Assembly (NCBI RefSeq): GCF_040954645.1
Contig: NC_092805.1
Location: 22,098,741-22,162,740 of the forward strand
Direction: 5' to 3'
Length of the DNA: 64,000 nt
Source: Diabrotica undecimpunctata
Lineage: Eukaryota > Arthropoda > Insecta > Coleoptera > Chrysomelidae
The position numbers and the translations under genes are program-made. The first letter of the stretch is position 1. The number at the start of each line of letters is the position of its first letter. Below are positions 48,601 through 51,689 of this stretch, piece by piece. The notes beneath the pieces are model-generated. The model saw only the letters and a program-made list of their open reading frames with translations. It made no database searches and was not told where the DNA came from.

Positions 48601-51337
48601 AAATGCACTGCGCAAAGGAAAAATTAGCAACGGTCCAAGCCGGGAAACCCGCGGAACGGGTCGCGAAACGGCATACAAGTGTATCAACGGGCTCGAAAGC
48701 CGCGAACGGTATCACGATATCAACGGGTCGCGAATCTGGATGCGTGGACCACCAGAAACAAACTTTAGACGTGATATGATATTGCCACGTGGAGGTATAA
48801 CAATAGTGCATGTAAGGTACCAAAACTGGCAATCTAGCATCAAAATCGAACGGGCGTGGCGCGAGCACGTCGATAATTCCTAGAACCGGTTATTGAAAAA
48901 TATAAGGTGACAAGGAAGTATTGACTATTGGCGCTGTACTAGAGCTTCTCGACGTAGAGCCCTACCGAAATACGCAAGTGCACACTCAACTCAGGTAAAG
49001 TCAATACACACACACACACACACACAGGCCATCCTCTACACGACGGGTCCTATTCCTAACCTAAAAGAGTGGGAAGAGGATATGCAAGTCATCACAGACC
49101 ACAGTCACATATCCATATCCAAGCAAAAACCCACAGAATACACAGACACAAACAACACAACACCAAGAATACTCACCACACCAAAAAAGCAGAAAAAAAT
49201 ACACACACAGAGCAACACAACCCCACCCCTTATACATCCAAAGCAGATACACTCTACTACGATCCTCCATCCCCTAATCCCTACAATCATACCCATTCAC
49301 AAATACAAGACACACTCTCACCAACACACACTCAACCAACACCATCACCTATACACACACCCATACATACACCCACCCCACCTCAACAAACAACACTCTC
49401 CCAACCTCAAACCGCAAACACACAACAACCACAACACACCTATAACTACAGAATCGAGCTCATCCTCTTAGATATCTGCCAGCAGAGACCCTTCTACCGT
49501 CTCATCAATTAAAGTCTTCCCATCCAAAAAGCTAGCCTCCGTGCGAACTACCAAACTTCTAGACATCCACAACATCACGGCAAAACTCCGAAAAATCACT
49601 CGAGATGAACTCATCTTTATATCAGCACTAAAATCTAGCACACCCCGTAATCTGCATCCCACTCCAAAAGATCCACAAACCTTTCAGTTAGTCATAGCCG
49701 TAGTCGGAAAAAACCTTTCCCAGAAAACCATCGAGGATAACTTATCCGAAATCAGATTTCCTTTTACAAAAGTAGTTCGCATAATTGCCCGCTCCACAAA
49801 CCAACCCACCTCATATATCAGAGTTTTCACGACCTCCGAATCTAAATTCGCCGATGCACTTTCGAACGGTATCAGAATAGAGGGAGAACGGCTAAATTGC
49901 GAGATTCCAAGATCTAGCAATTCCGTTCCAGTTCTAGTGAAATATTGTTCGAAATGTTGCAAAAGCGGACATCTCAGCAACAAATGCTCACAAAAATCAT
50001 TCACGTCCATTTTGTGGACTAGAGCACAGGTCTACTGCATGCCCCACGATATCTGTACCCAGATGCCCGAACTGTGATGGACCTCATCCCGCCTTCTCAC
50101 CAAGATGTCCACACCGCAAATTACAACCAAAAAACTATAAACAAATCCAACCTGTATACACTCCTAAACAAATCCCGTCATATGACCTTTCCTCAGATAT
50201 GAAATCCTTAATACATTTCATGCCCATGATTCTTTTTAACGTCTTCCCTAAAAAGAGAAACGACACTATCCGCTACTTCAACCAAATGACCAACACCCTA
50301 TATGGATACGCCATAACCACTTCCTGTTTTAATAACCTAATAAACCAAACCTTCACCCAACTCTGTACATAAACACACAACACTACACCTACATTCACAC
50401 CGATATACACATACCATAACCCACACACATCATTCAAATACACATTATAATATACACGTTACCTACATATACACTTTACCTCCAACTAGCTCACATTCAT
50501 AAACATAGAGAAAACGCCAACAACACACATCCAATAACTATATTAACATACCACATTAATAAACACAACATCAAATAACAAACAGTGAGCACCACACACA
50601 CTCCTCAAGAGTCGAATTCAAAACACAAGGACAGGGGGAGATTGGTTTTCTGTGGTTTCCCAATCTCATTGCACAACGATACCTGATCCTAGGTGTGGAC
50701 ATAGCCACAGCTATCTTCCACGCGTTTTATCCAAACAAACAAAAGGCCAATAATCTGAAAAGGACCGTTTTCCCATGGAACTTGTACTTAGTAGCGGGCT
50801 TGGTCCACACGGCTCCAAGGCGGAAATCATTCTCCTGACACTCCTGCTTTACAGCGGTCACGCCCTGTCTCGGAGGACGTCAGTTTACAGCTCCCACAAG
50901 TTAAAATTAAAATACCACCCTTGAAGAAGCGCAAAGCTTAAACAAGGTAAAAACTCTAGCTCGAAGTAGTTAAGTTAGACATTTGATAAACAGCGCACTT
51001 TAACCCTAAAAAACTACAACCAACACATTCTCAGTGAAAAAAACAGTGAACGACTGTTAAAAAACGTTTAACAGTCACAAAAAGTATTAGTTAAGCGTTA
51101 AAAATGACCATGCAAAGCTTTTAAAACGCGTATCCGACGCTTTTTTGTTTCAAGTACAAATTTAGCTAGTTAACTTTTTGGCTCAAAATATATTCTTATG
51201 GACGAAATATCTAAATGAGGATCTACATAAATCTAATATTTTTTTTATTTTCCAGGTTCTTGGATAAAAACAGAAGCGTCCGCCAATTACTTCTGAGCAA
51301 TGATCACGACGAGCCGATTATTGTATTTAAGAAATGA
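6567..51337 (+). CDS. ATP7: ATP7 copper-transporting P1B-ATPase, 15 exons in window, 5' end missing
   Basis: Joined exons: 6567-6783, 11624-11822, 15547-15876, 16248-16551, 17663-17889, 18259-18568, 18903-19062, 19253-19706, 23367-23612, 23751-23935, 27132-27339, 27971-28175, 33377-33618, 33840-34101 and 51256-51337. All introns are GT-AG and phases match, giving about 1,210 codons. The product is a Cu(I) pump of the trans-Golgi and plasma membrane. Visible in order: four GMTCxxC metal-binding domains, eight membrane segments, TGES of the actuator domain, CPC of the channel, DKTGT phosphorylation site, SEHP of the nucleotide domain, [13 protein letters not shown], and the YN and MxxSS residues of the last segments. 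Four metal-binding domains suit an insect ATP7; vertebrate proteins have six. The first exon opens in mid-codon with no usable in-frame ATG, so one or more upstream exons are missing or unrecognised. Confidence 0.95.
6784..7569. other. ATP7 intron, no element recognised
   Basis: AT-rich intron start with no protein similarity. The minus-strand open frame at 6918-7133 looks like chance. Confidence 0.4.
7570..7753 (+). pseudogene. hAT-type transposase fragment
   Basis: The translation contains [21 protein letters not shown], which resembles the EELxSLxPxxGTTTGxDIF segment of hAT-derived proteins such as GTF2IRD2/ZBED-like transposases. It ends where the Tc1 element begins, suggesting interruption by that insertion. 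Confidence 0.5.
7754..9010 (-). mobile_element. Tc1-like (DD34E) transposon, right end missing
   Basis: A possible inverted-repeat end starts CACTACCGAGC after a TA at 7752-7753. No matching end is found to the right: sequence becomes unrelated just past the transposase N-terminus near 9003. The element therefore seems 5'-truncated relative to its gene. Confidence 0.6.
8002..9003 (-). CDS. Tc1-like DD34E transposase, uninterrupted but lacking a start ATG
   Basis: A 333-codon open frame on the minus strand. N-terminal helix-turn-helix ([17 protein letters not shown]), [13 protein letters not shown] AT-hook linker, then DDE domain: [18 protein letters not shown] and [11 protein letters not shown]. 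There are 34 residues between the second D and the E. Family proteins are about 340 residues, so only the first 10-15 are missing: the frame opens with GTG and a stop lies seven codons upstream. Its GC content is clearly above its surroundings, fitting a recent arrival. Cut-and-paste activity would need another start and a second end. Confidence 0.9.
   Translation of the reverse strand: MAARIVAALEDGHGQRETARNVGVSLSSVQRVWQRYEETGLLTRRPGSGRGRFTTARDDRFVVSSALRNRTVTAVSLRNHLQEVRNVNISEWTVRRRLHAAGLSSRTRVTGPPLSREHRITRLNFARELLAWTMQDWSRVLFSDESRFCLTGSDKRVRVWRRPGERYAQTCVAERLPFGGGSVMAWGGISFDAYTELVFIENGTLTAHRYLTQILEDHVLPFMVILGDDATFMDDNARPHTARIVTEYSDEVQITRFVWPARSPDINPIEHVWDEMKRRLRSHVPAPRNSRELRDILVQEWNNLPQNVIQNLIQSMPRRLQDVITASGGNTRY
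9011..9566. other. ATP7 intron, nothing recognised
   Basis: AT-rich sequence without coding or repeat signal. Confidence 0.4.
9567..9632. repeat. (GT)n microsatellite and G run
   Basis: About 23 GT units followed after a short gap by twelve G. The open frames crossing it are artefacts. Confidence 0.95.
9753..10120 (+). mobile_element. 5'-truncated LINE 3' end with 17-base target duplication
   Basis: A 368-base insert flanked by ttttataaagtattatt at 9736-9752 and 10121-10137. It encodes the end of a LINE protein: [46 protein letters not shown], then degraded tail with [12 protein letters not shown] end. No poly-A tail is present. Target-primed reverse transcription with 5' truncation explains the structure. 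Confidence 0.88.
10138..10436. other. ATP7 intron, nothing recognised
   Basis: AT-rich, no signal. Confidence 0.4.
10437..11310 (-). pseudogene. Broken multi-copy arthropod protein with [11 protein letters not shown] motif
   Basis: Three minus-strand pieces in order: 11044-11307 ([20 protein letters not shown]), 10824-11024 ([17 protein letters not shown]) and 10437-10748 ([17 protein letters not shown]). The join between the last two reads [20 protein letters not shown] in another frame. I recognise this as an uncharacterised repeated protein of arthropod genomes; the DGCGGQNKN box may be a DDE-type catalytic centre, but that is inference. At least two frameshifts and lost ends make it non-functional. 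Confidence 0.55.
11624..11822 (+). CDS. ATP7: ATP7 exon 2: end of metal-binding domain 1, start of domain 2
   Basis: Acceptor tttttcttag, donor gtatga, phase 0 in and phase 1 out. The translation [18 protein letters not shown] continues the ferredoxin-like fold of domain 1 up to IDEMGFEA, then a linker, then the second copper site GMTCNSC. Splitting each metal-binding domain just after its CxxC helix is repeated in exons 1-4. Confidence 0.92.
12001..12669 (-). pseudogene. LINE C-terminal fragment in ATP7 intron 2
   Basis: A 222-codon open frame: [81 protein letters not shown] and a final [10 protein letters not shown]. This is everything after the reverse transcriptase palm of a LINE related to the 9753-10120 insert. 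The catalytic domain is absent, so it is a 5'-truncated copy, though its frame is intact. Confidence 0.85.
12670..12979. other. ATP7 intron, nothing recognised
   Basis: AT-rich, no protein similarity seen. Confidence 0.4.
12980..13430 (-). pseudogene. LINE C-terminal remnant
   Basis: Minus strand, in shifting frames: [38 protein letters not shown] and [18 protein letters not shown] sequence. These match the tail region of the family at 16804-17480 and 40300-41890 (LNx[32 protein letters not shown]). Many stops. Confidence 0.55.
13431..13759. other. ATP7 intron, nothing recognised
   Basis: AT-rich spacer between two antisense LINE fragments. Confidence 0.35.
13760..15395 (-). pseudogene. RTE-like LINE, reverse transcriptase to 3' end, antisense to ATP7
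   Basis: Minus-strand pieces in order: 14815-15267 ([40 protein letters not shown]), 14478-14831 ([35 protein letters not shown]), 13983-14273 ([20 protein letters not shown]) and 13776-13967 ([29 protein letters not shown]). The endonuclease half is missing, and three frame breaks interrupt the rest. It ends about 150 bases before ATP7 exon 3. Confidence 0.88.
15547..15876 (+). CDS. ATP7: ATP7 exon 3: end of metal-binding domain 2, start of domain 3
   Basis: Acceptor catgttttag, donor gtaagttc, phase 1 on both sides. It encodes the rest of domain 2 (ending [12 protein letters not shown]), a serine/lysine-rich linker of about 40 residues, and the third copper site GMTCASC. It lies only about 150 bases downstream of the 5' end of an antisense LINE fragment. 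Confidence 0.94.
16248..16551 (+). CDS. ATP7: ATP7 exon 4: end of metal-binding domain 3, start of domain 4
   Basis: Acceptor catttacag, donor gtaagttt, phase 1 in and 2 out. It encodes the second half of domain 3 ([18 protein letters not shown]), a short acidic linker and the fourth GMTCASC site. The in-frame open sequence upstream of 16248 is intron without similarity to the family. Confidence 0.94.
16804..17480 (-). pseudogene. LINE 3' part ([10 protein letters not shown] family)
   Basis: Minus-strand frame 16902-17264: [49 protein letters not shown] and [15 protein letters not shown]. The sequence before it (17265-17480) is a degraded KYLG region. It is the same family as 40300-41890 and lies antisense in ATP7 intron 4. 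Confidence 0.82.
17663..17889 (+). CDS. ATP7: ATP7 exon 5: end of metal-binding domain 4 and first membrane segment
   Basis: Acceptor attctttttag, donor gtatga, phase 2 in and 1 out. It completes domain 4 (IKTLGFEA), then a basic amphipathic stretch (EEIRKWKRS) and the first membrane helix. The following lumenal loop is rich in Met, Cys and His ([16 protein letters not shown]). In ATP7A, Met/His residues in the equivalent loop help release copper. Confidence 0.94.
17890..18258. other. ATP7 intron 5, no element identified
   Basis: Contains cagatggcgccagtg, a short GC-rich word, otherwise AT-rich. A short non-coding repeat is possible. Confidence 0.3.
18259..18568 (+). CDS. ATP7: ATP7 exon 6: membrane segments 2-4
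   Basis: Acceptor gtttatttttag, donor gtaaga, phase 1 in and 2 out. It encodes helices [31 protein letters not shown] and [15 protein letters not shown]. The [14 protein letters not shown] stretch marks the cytosolic start of the actuator domain, typical of P1B pumps. Confidence 0.95.
18569..18902. other. ATP7 intron 6, nothing recognised
   Basis: Plain AT-rich intron. Confidence 0.5.
18903..19062 (+). CDS. ATP7: ATP7 exon 7: start of actuator domain
   Basis: Acceptor cttttttttag, donor gtaagac, phase 2 in and 0 out. It encodes [11 protein letters not shown] and [19 protein letters not shown], the conserved beta-sheet part of the actuator (dephosphorylation) domain. Confidence 0.94.
19253..19706 (+). 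CDS. ATP7: ATP7 exon 8: TGES loop, membrane segments 5-6 with CPC copper site
   Basis: Acceptor ttttcttatag, donor gtaagt, phase 0 in and 1 out. It contains [12 protein letters not shown] (the glutamate dephosphorylates the pump), a long helix ([17 protein letters not shown]) and the copper-binding [16 protein letters not shown] helix. Most animal ATP7 proteins I know read TGEA here; this one reads TGES. Confidence 0.96.
20160..20405 (+). pseudogene. Degenerate transposase remnant related to the DD82E family
   Basis: The + strand reads [12 protein letters not shown] at 20199-20240 and, in a shifted frame near 20355-20400, [15 protein letters not shown]. The same two landmarks ([10 protein letters not shown] and [16 protein letters not shown]) occur in order in the intact transposase at 24610-25962. 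Multiple stops. Confidence 0.4.
20400..21560 (-). pseudogene. Degraded Jockey/R1-like LINE remnants
   Basis: Minus strand 21380-21560 includes [20 protein letters not shown], the KTPGxDG opening of a LINE reverse transcriptase. Minus strand 20400-20765 ([18 protein letters not shown]) resembles the APWYVxNxxIHxDL tail of Jockey elements. The middle is unrecognisable. Confidence 0.4.
20963..20981. repeat. Short TTAGG-type tract
   Basis: TAGGTTAGGTTAGGTTAG, three to four units of the insect telomere repeat, inside an intron. A second short match, ggttaggttg, is at 20815. Confidence 0.6.
21561..22369. other. ATP7 intron 8, nothing certain
   Basis: A minus-strand open frame (21657-21851) may belong to an old LINE but shows no motif I can name. 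Confidence 0.3.
22370..22530 (+). pseudogene. Family A LINE 3' end remnant
   Basis: [19 protein letters not shown] followed by an AELLIKR-like tail and (GAA)n. It is nearly the same as 43545-43680. Confidence 0.65.
22531..23366. other. ATP7 intron 8, nothing recognised
   Basis: An open frame at 22652-22957 has no recognisable similarity and is AT-biased, probably chance. Confidence 0.4.
23367..23612 (+). CDS. ATP7: ATP7 exon 9: phosphorylation site and start of nucleotide-binding domain
   Basis: Acceptor ttctattttag, donor gtaatg, phase 1 in and out. It encodes [11 protein letters not shown], the phosphorylated aspartate in [11 protein letters not shown], and [12 protein letters not shown], whose histidine contacts ATP and is a frequent Wilson-disease site in human ATP7B. 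It follows a 3.66-kb intron holding transposon remnants. Confidence 0.95.
23751..23935 (+). CDS. ATP7: ATP7 exon 10: nucleotide-binding domain
   Basis: Acceptor gttttatgtag, donor gtactact, phase 1 in and 0 out. It encodes AVPGCGMKC, the glycine-rich turn of the N domain, followed by a variable lysine-rich stretch. The next intron (3.2 kb) holds the DD82E transposon. Confidence 0.93.
24103..26390 (+). mobile_element. Complete DD82E (Sailor-type) Tc1/mariner transposon
   Basis: 2,288 bases between TA duplications (24101-24102 and 26391-26392). Ends start TAATTGGTTTC on the left and TAATCTATTTC on the right (reverse complement), and share AATGAGTGTAGAGTAATAAA and then CATGAAGT: imperfect inverted repeats of about 40 bases. 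It carries one full-length transposase. The insertion sits in ATP7 intron 10 in the same orientation as the host gene. Confidence 0.9.
24610..25962 (+). CDS. DD82E transposase, intact 450 codons
   Basis: ATG in good context (aaaATGG) to TAA, no breaks. Residues 15-75 form a helix-turn-helix region ([15 protein letters not shown]), followed by a basic GRPIKI linker. The DDE catalytic domain shows [12 protein letters not shown] (about residue 180), [12 protein letters not shown] (about 280) and [19 protein letters not shown] (about 360). I count 82 residues between the second D and the E, the spacing that defines the Sailor branch of Tc1/mariner. The tail is strongly acidic ([15 protein letters not shown]). 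An AATAAA follows at 25997. All three catalytic residues are present, so it may be active. Confidence 0.95.
   Translation: MATFTPKKRGVKNSPLSVSEKVIILNVYDCIKHDHPSLSVQESVERCARMTGIGQSTIFKLLRERKVSGQLSPCKRKSGRPIKILGEDTKRDIRRKVHSFYFKKEIPTLDKILMEISQDNDIPLISRKLLWKTLKSMNFSWEKHNRKALLLESDEIICWRRKYLRTIKQYRREHKKIFYLDETWINEGYIVQKMWQDKNVTSARQAFIEGLSTGIKVPSGKGKRLIIAHIGSEEGFLKEGLLSFESCRTGDYHEDMNSDVFEDYFGEMLKFLPADSVVVMDNASYHSRRIEKVPTSAWRKQEIINWLSNKGIQFETNSIKKELLAVVKQHKSRFIKYAVEDVAEKYKVTVLRLPPYHCELNPIELIWAQVKGYVARHNTTFKMKDVKVLFDQAIMEITSENWQKAIQHVLKEEDKMWELDNLVDQVVDPIIITPGDDDSSSDEDYSDVEL
26393..27131. other. Rest of ATP7 intron 10; no gene
   Basis: AT-rich; holds one perfect hairpin described separately. Confidence 0.5.
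26861..26894. repeat. Perfect 14-bp hairpin
   Basis: cacagaataagata (26861-26874), six-base loop caattt, and its exact complement tatcttattctgtg (26881-26894). Confidence 0.85.
27132..27339 (+). CDS. ATP7: ATP7 exon 11: nucleotide-binding domain
   Basis: Acceptor tgcctatttag, donor gtaagttt, phase 0 in and 1 out. It encodes the central N-domain motif [13 protein letters not shown] and ends with SAVLCAING, the strand that returns to the P domain. Confidence 0.94.
27340..27970. other. ATP7 intron 11, nothing recognised
   Basis: Ordinary AT-rich intron. Confidence 0.45.
27971..28175 (+). CDS. ATP7: ATP7 exon 12: phosphorylation domain with TGDN
   Basis: Acceptor tttatttcag, donor gtaagc, phase 1 in and 2 out. 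It encodes [22 protein letters not shown] and [10 protein letters not shown], standard P-domain elements that coordinate ATP and magnesium. Confidence 0.95.
28490..28745 (+). pseudogene. RTE-like reverse transcriptase remnant
   Basis: The + strand in shifting frames reads [14 protein letters not shown] (from FEKAFDRVxWxKL) and [18 protein letters not shown] (from RGVRQGCVLSPxLFN). It is the palm of a LINE reverse transcriptase with stops. Confidence 0.6.
28863..30407 (+). mobile_element. Tc1-like element with good ends and dead transposase
   Basis: Bounded by TA at 28861-28862 and 30408-30409. Inverted repeats: AACTCTTGGACAAAATTAAC... on the left and AACTTCGGGACAAAATTAAC... on the right, both continuing GCACCACT (about 28 bases, three or four mismatches). 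Length 1,545 bases, normal for the group. The transposase inside is broken. Confidence 0.9.
29164..30175 (+). pseudogene. Inactive Tc1-like transposase
   Basis: Starts [16 protein letters not shown], runs to a TAG at 29290-29292, continues in frame with [16 protein letters not shown] to 29508, then shifts frame. The catalytic sites are VLFSDETT (about 29610), MQDNARSHV (about 29897) and SPDMNPIKH (about 29993). The third catalytic residue, E in the family, is K here, with 34 residues from the second D. Stops, frameshifts and the lost glutamate make it certainly inactive. Confidence 0.88.
30410..31239. other. Unassigned AT-rich repeat-like DNA
   Basis: Long A/T runs and phrases such as ctcaagaacttaaggtgttagaac look like an old non-coding transposon body. 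I cannot name a family. Confidence 0.3.
31240..31521 (+). pseudogene. Cysteine-rich fragment with acidic tail, possibly transposon-derived
   Basis: [21 protein letters not shown] resembles the CxC-x-KxGLxC-x-CxxCxG tail of several insect transposon proteins. It is followed, in another frame, by an acidic [15 protein letters not shown] end. Confidence 0.3.
31486..32480 (+). pseudogene. Family A LINE reverse transcriptase, second half
   Basis: 31486-31794: [38 protein letters not shown]. 31820-32128: [35 protein letters not shown]. The frame is then broken by a 175-base insertion (32057-32231) and resumes with [16 protein letters not shown]. Part of the first half is absent. Confidence 0.82.
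32057..32231 (-). mobile_element. 175-base LINE 3'-end insertion with 10-base target duplication
   Basis: Flanked by agcagcaatt at 32047-32056 and 32232-32241. Its sequence matches 35558-35727 almost base for base and, on the minus strand, encodes the last part of an RTE-like protein ([20 protein letters not shown]). It lands inside the older family A element. Confidence 0.88.
32520..32800 (+). pseudogene. RTE-like LINE 3' end
   Basis: IKTIKIRKL then frame-shifted [19 protein letters not shown] and ISWLDNLR, then [14 protein letters not shown] and (GGA)n. It is homologous to the ends at 13760 and 42400-42600. Confidence 0.65.
32801..33376. other. ATP7 intron 12 end, nothing recognised
   Basis: No coding signal or clear repeat. 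Confidence 0.4.
33377..33618 (+). CDS. ATP7: ATP7 exon 13: GDGIND hinge and membrane segment 7
   Basis: Acceptor ctgtttttag, donor gtgaga, phase 2 in and 1 out. It encodes [32 protein letters not shown], and the start of helix 7 with the copper-coordinating YN pair (ASVYNILG). It lies after a 5.2-kb intron containing a Tc1 element and LINE fragments. Confidence 0.95.
33840..34114 (+). CDS. ATP7: ATP7 exon 14: membrane segment 8 and cytosolic tail; splices at 34101 or stops at 34112-34114
   Basis: Acceptor gcatatttttag, phase 1 in. It encodes helix 8 with the MxxSS copper site ([11 protein letters not shown]) and a tail containing ISIHRGLDD, which matches the ISVHxGxDD stretch of vertebrate ATP7 tails. 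A donor AAG|gtatag at 34101/34102 joins in phase with the exon at 51256. If it is not used, translation adds YSK and stops at TAG 34112-34114. I prefer splicing, since the short form would lack the leucine-rich end of the family. Confidence 0.92.
34115..34549. other. After the alternative stop; intron or 3' UTR
   Basis: If the stop at 34112-34114 is used, this would be 3' UTR. No AATAAA is seen close to the stop. Confidence 0.35.
34552..35243. mobile_element. pogo/Tigger-type MITE
   Basis: 692 bases between TA at 34550-34551 and 35244-35245. Ends start CAGTAGACTCCCTCTATAA and, on the other strand, CAGTATACTTCCTCTATAA, typical of pogo elements. Repeats of ctcgttataa lie inside each end. No transposase is encoded. 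An internal tandem duplication of about 46 bases is at 34753-34845. Confidence 0.85.
35246..35554. other. Unassigned intron DNA
   Basis: The final 55 bases (tttgtaagttcaaatcaataaaat...) resemble 35905-35960, on the other side of the LINE fragment. Confidence 0.35.
35555..35880 (-). pseudogene. RTE-like LINE 3' end
   Basis: Minus strand, 35583-35858: [38 protein letters not shown] and [13 protein letters not shown]. It is the C-terminal tail only. The same 3' segment is inserted at 32057-32231. Confidence 0.8.
35881..37599. other. ATP7 last intron, nothing recognised
   Basis: AT-rich, with a T/C-rich tract at 36675-36725. Open frames at 36613-36864 and 36939-37121 look like chance. Confidence 0.4.
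37600..37830 (-). pseudogene. Reverse transcriptase remnant
   Basis: Minus strand near 37700-37800 reads [19 protein letters not shown] then [13 protein letters not shown], matching the KKGDxxxCNNYRGISLL box in the fingers of LINE reverse transcriptases. Confidence 0.6.
37831..39339. other. ATP7 last intron, nothing recognised
   Basis: The F-rich open frame 38174-38407 is a by-product of T-rich DNA. Confidence 0.4.
39340..39702 (+). pseudogene. mariner transposase C-terminal remnant and end
   Basis: Reads [23 protein letters not shown], which is the GYELLPHPPYSPDLAPxD box holding the third mariner aspartate (present), then [18 protein letters not shown] and DYVEKYI. It finishes at GGCCCTCGTA, a typical mariner terminal sequence. 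The first two thirds of the gene are missing. Confidence 0.8.
39703..40299. other. ATP7 last intron, nothing recognised
   Basis: No convincing coding frame or repeat. Confidence 0.4.
40300..41890 (-). pseudogene. LINE reverse transcriptase, fragmented ([10 protein letters not shown] family)
   Basis: Minus-strand pieces: 41530-41889 (linker and [17 protein letters not shown]), 41066-41266 ([17 protein letters not shown]), 40482-40706 ([32 protein letters not shown]) and a tail to 40300. The YADD region around 41000-41050 is degraded. Related to 16804-17480. The endonuclease is absent. Confidence 0.82.
41920..43690 (+). pseudogene. Family A LINE, interrupted by an RTE fragment
   Basis: Start of the reverse transcriptase at 41930-42080 ([20 protein letters not shown]), then NAIF-like sequence to 42154, a 452-base foreign insert, then 42607-42972 ([35 protein letters not shown]). 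Degraded YLG and [13 protein letters not shown] stretches follow to 43500, then [15 protein letters not shown] and a (GAA)n end at 43650-43680. RQG of the family is changed (KQVESLSP). Confidence 0.85.
42155..42606 (+). mobile_element. 5'-truncated RTE-like insert with 13-base target duplication
   Basis: Flanked by aatagaccagtat at 42142-42154 and 42607-42619. Encodes [32 protein letters not shown], then [50 protein letters not shown]. It ends ggcacgtgaagaag. Without it the family A frame reads on across the junction. Confidence 0.9.
43690..44260 (-). pseudogene. RTE-like LINE remnant
   Basis: Minus strand, broken frames: [15 protein letters not shown] near 43700, [13 protein letters not shown] and [12 protein letters not shown] near 43830-43900, [10 protein letters not shown] near 43970, and a degraded FAKAF-like box near 44120. 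It is the palm-to-tail region of a much-mutated copy. Confidence 0.55.
45092..45757 (-). pseudogene. rosa-like DD41D transposase, C-terminal half
   Basis: [48 protein letters not shown] and [17 protein letters not shown]. The second catalytic D is in QQDG. The third D, expected 41 residues later in PLD, reads PLV. The first D box is degraded ([10 protein letters not shown]). The frame's first residues come from the adjoining pogo end, so this is not a real N-terminus. Confidence 0.85.
45760..47640 (+). mobile_element. pogo/Tigger-type transposon nested in the rosa-like element
   Basis: TA duplications at 45758-45759 and 47641-47642. Ends CAGTAGAACCTCGATAGG and, on the other strand, CAGTAGTAGAACCTGGATAAG. 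1,881 bases, carrying a broken transposase. Confidence 0.88.
46051..47330 (+). pseudogene. pogo/Tigger-type transposase, broken
   Basis: Starts [21 protein letters not shown], the CENP-B-like helix-turn-helix. Frame breaks follow. The second DNA-binding domain (ASNGWLENF) is near 46380. The DDE part has [12 protein letters not shown] (46520), LFIDN followed by a stop where the family has NCxAH (46845), and [18 protein letters not shown] (46907). At least four stops or shifts. Confidence 0.88.
48199..48539. other. ATP7 last intron, nothing recognised
   Basis: Mixed sequence with no clear signal. Confidence 0.35.
48540..50640 (+). mobile_element. C/A-rich LINE carrying only ORF1 (HAL1-like)
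   Basis: From about 48540 the + strand becomes GC-richer, and from 49000 strikingly rich in C and A with little G. It encodes a gag-like protein with zinc knuckles but no endonuclease or reverse transcriptase before ATP7 exon 15. A (CA)n tract lies at 49007-49027. Boundaries are estimated from composition; no target duplication was found. Confidence 0.6.
49082..50140 (+). pseudogene. LINE ORF1 (gag-like) with CCHC knuckles
   Basis: One frame runs from 49082 to a TAG at 49469-49471, continues in the same frame through 49541-50077, then shifts by one base near 50000. The first part is a His/Thr/Pro-rich low-complexity region. The middle has [17 protein letters not shown] and [18 protein letters not shown], an RRM-like fold. 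The end has [15 protein letters not shown] (CX2CX4HX4C), then in the next frame [10 protein letters not shown] and [15 protein letters not shown]. These three knuckles are typical of R1/Jockey-type ORF1 proteins. Confidence 0.75.
50641..51255. other. End of last ATP7 intron; unassigned
   Basis: GC-richer stretch to about 50900, possibly the 3' part of the ORF1 element or a separate repeat, then ordinary intron to the acceptor at 51255. Confidence 0.35.
51256..51337 (+). CDS. ATP7: ATP7 terminal exon 15: C-terminal tail with LLL and acidic end
   Basis: The acceptor is strong: ctaat branch-like sequence then ttttttttattttccag. Entry phase 2 fits the donor at 34101. It encodes [19 protein letters not shown] then PIIVFKK and TGA. 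Vertebrate ATP7A also ends with a DK-x-S-LL stretch before acidic residues, where the dileucine retrieves the pump from the plasma membrane. This match plus the phase makes it the likely authentic last exon, 17.2 kb from exon 14. Confidence 0.78.
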
Positions 51338-51470
51338 CTGAATATTGACAGAATTCTTATTTAAGACTTAAATCTTCGACATAATATTTATATTTTATTT
51401 TATTATATATGTTTATTTTATGACGTTTTATTTGTATTTGTATTTTTTTGTTATACGCTCAAATGTATCT

Positions 51471-51476
51471 ATTAAA
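51471..51476 (+). promoter_or_regulatory. ATP7: Probable ATP7 polyadenylation signal ATTAAA
   Basis: ATTAAA lies 134 bases after the stop codon of the last ATP7 exon, in T-rich sequence. No AATAAA is seen between the stop and this site. Confidence 0.5.
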
Positions 51477-51689
51477 AAATACTAATTCGATCCGAGGTTT
51501 TAATTAAAAAACATCCTTTATAGAAATTTATTCTTTACCGTTTGCCTATATTATAAAATAACACACGGATAATCGCTGAAAAAAAAATTCAAAATTATAT
51601 TTCGCACTAATTGGCTAAAGGGTCAAAGAAGGCCTTGTTAATAAGCCAAAGATACCAAATTCAGATCAAAGAGTGTCAATATCTATCAG

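Noticed and set aside
49061..49296. Minus-strand cysteine-rich open frames
   Set aside because: They are the shadow of the C/A-rich ORF1 region of the opposite strand.
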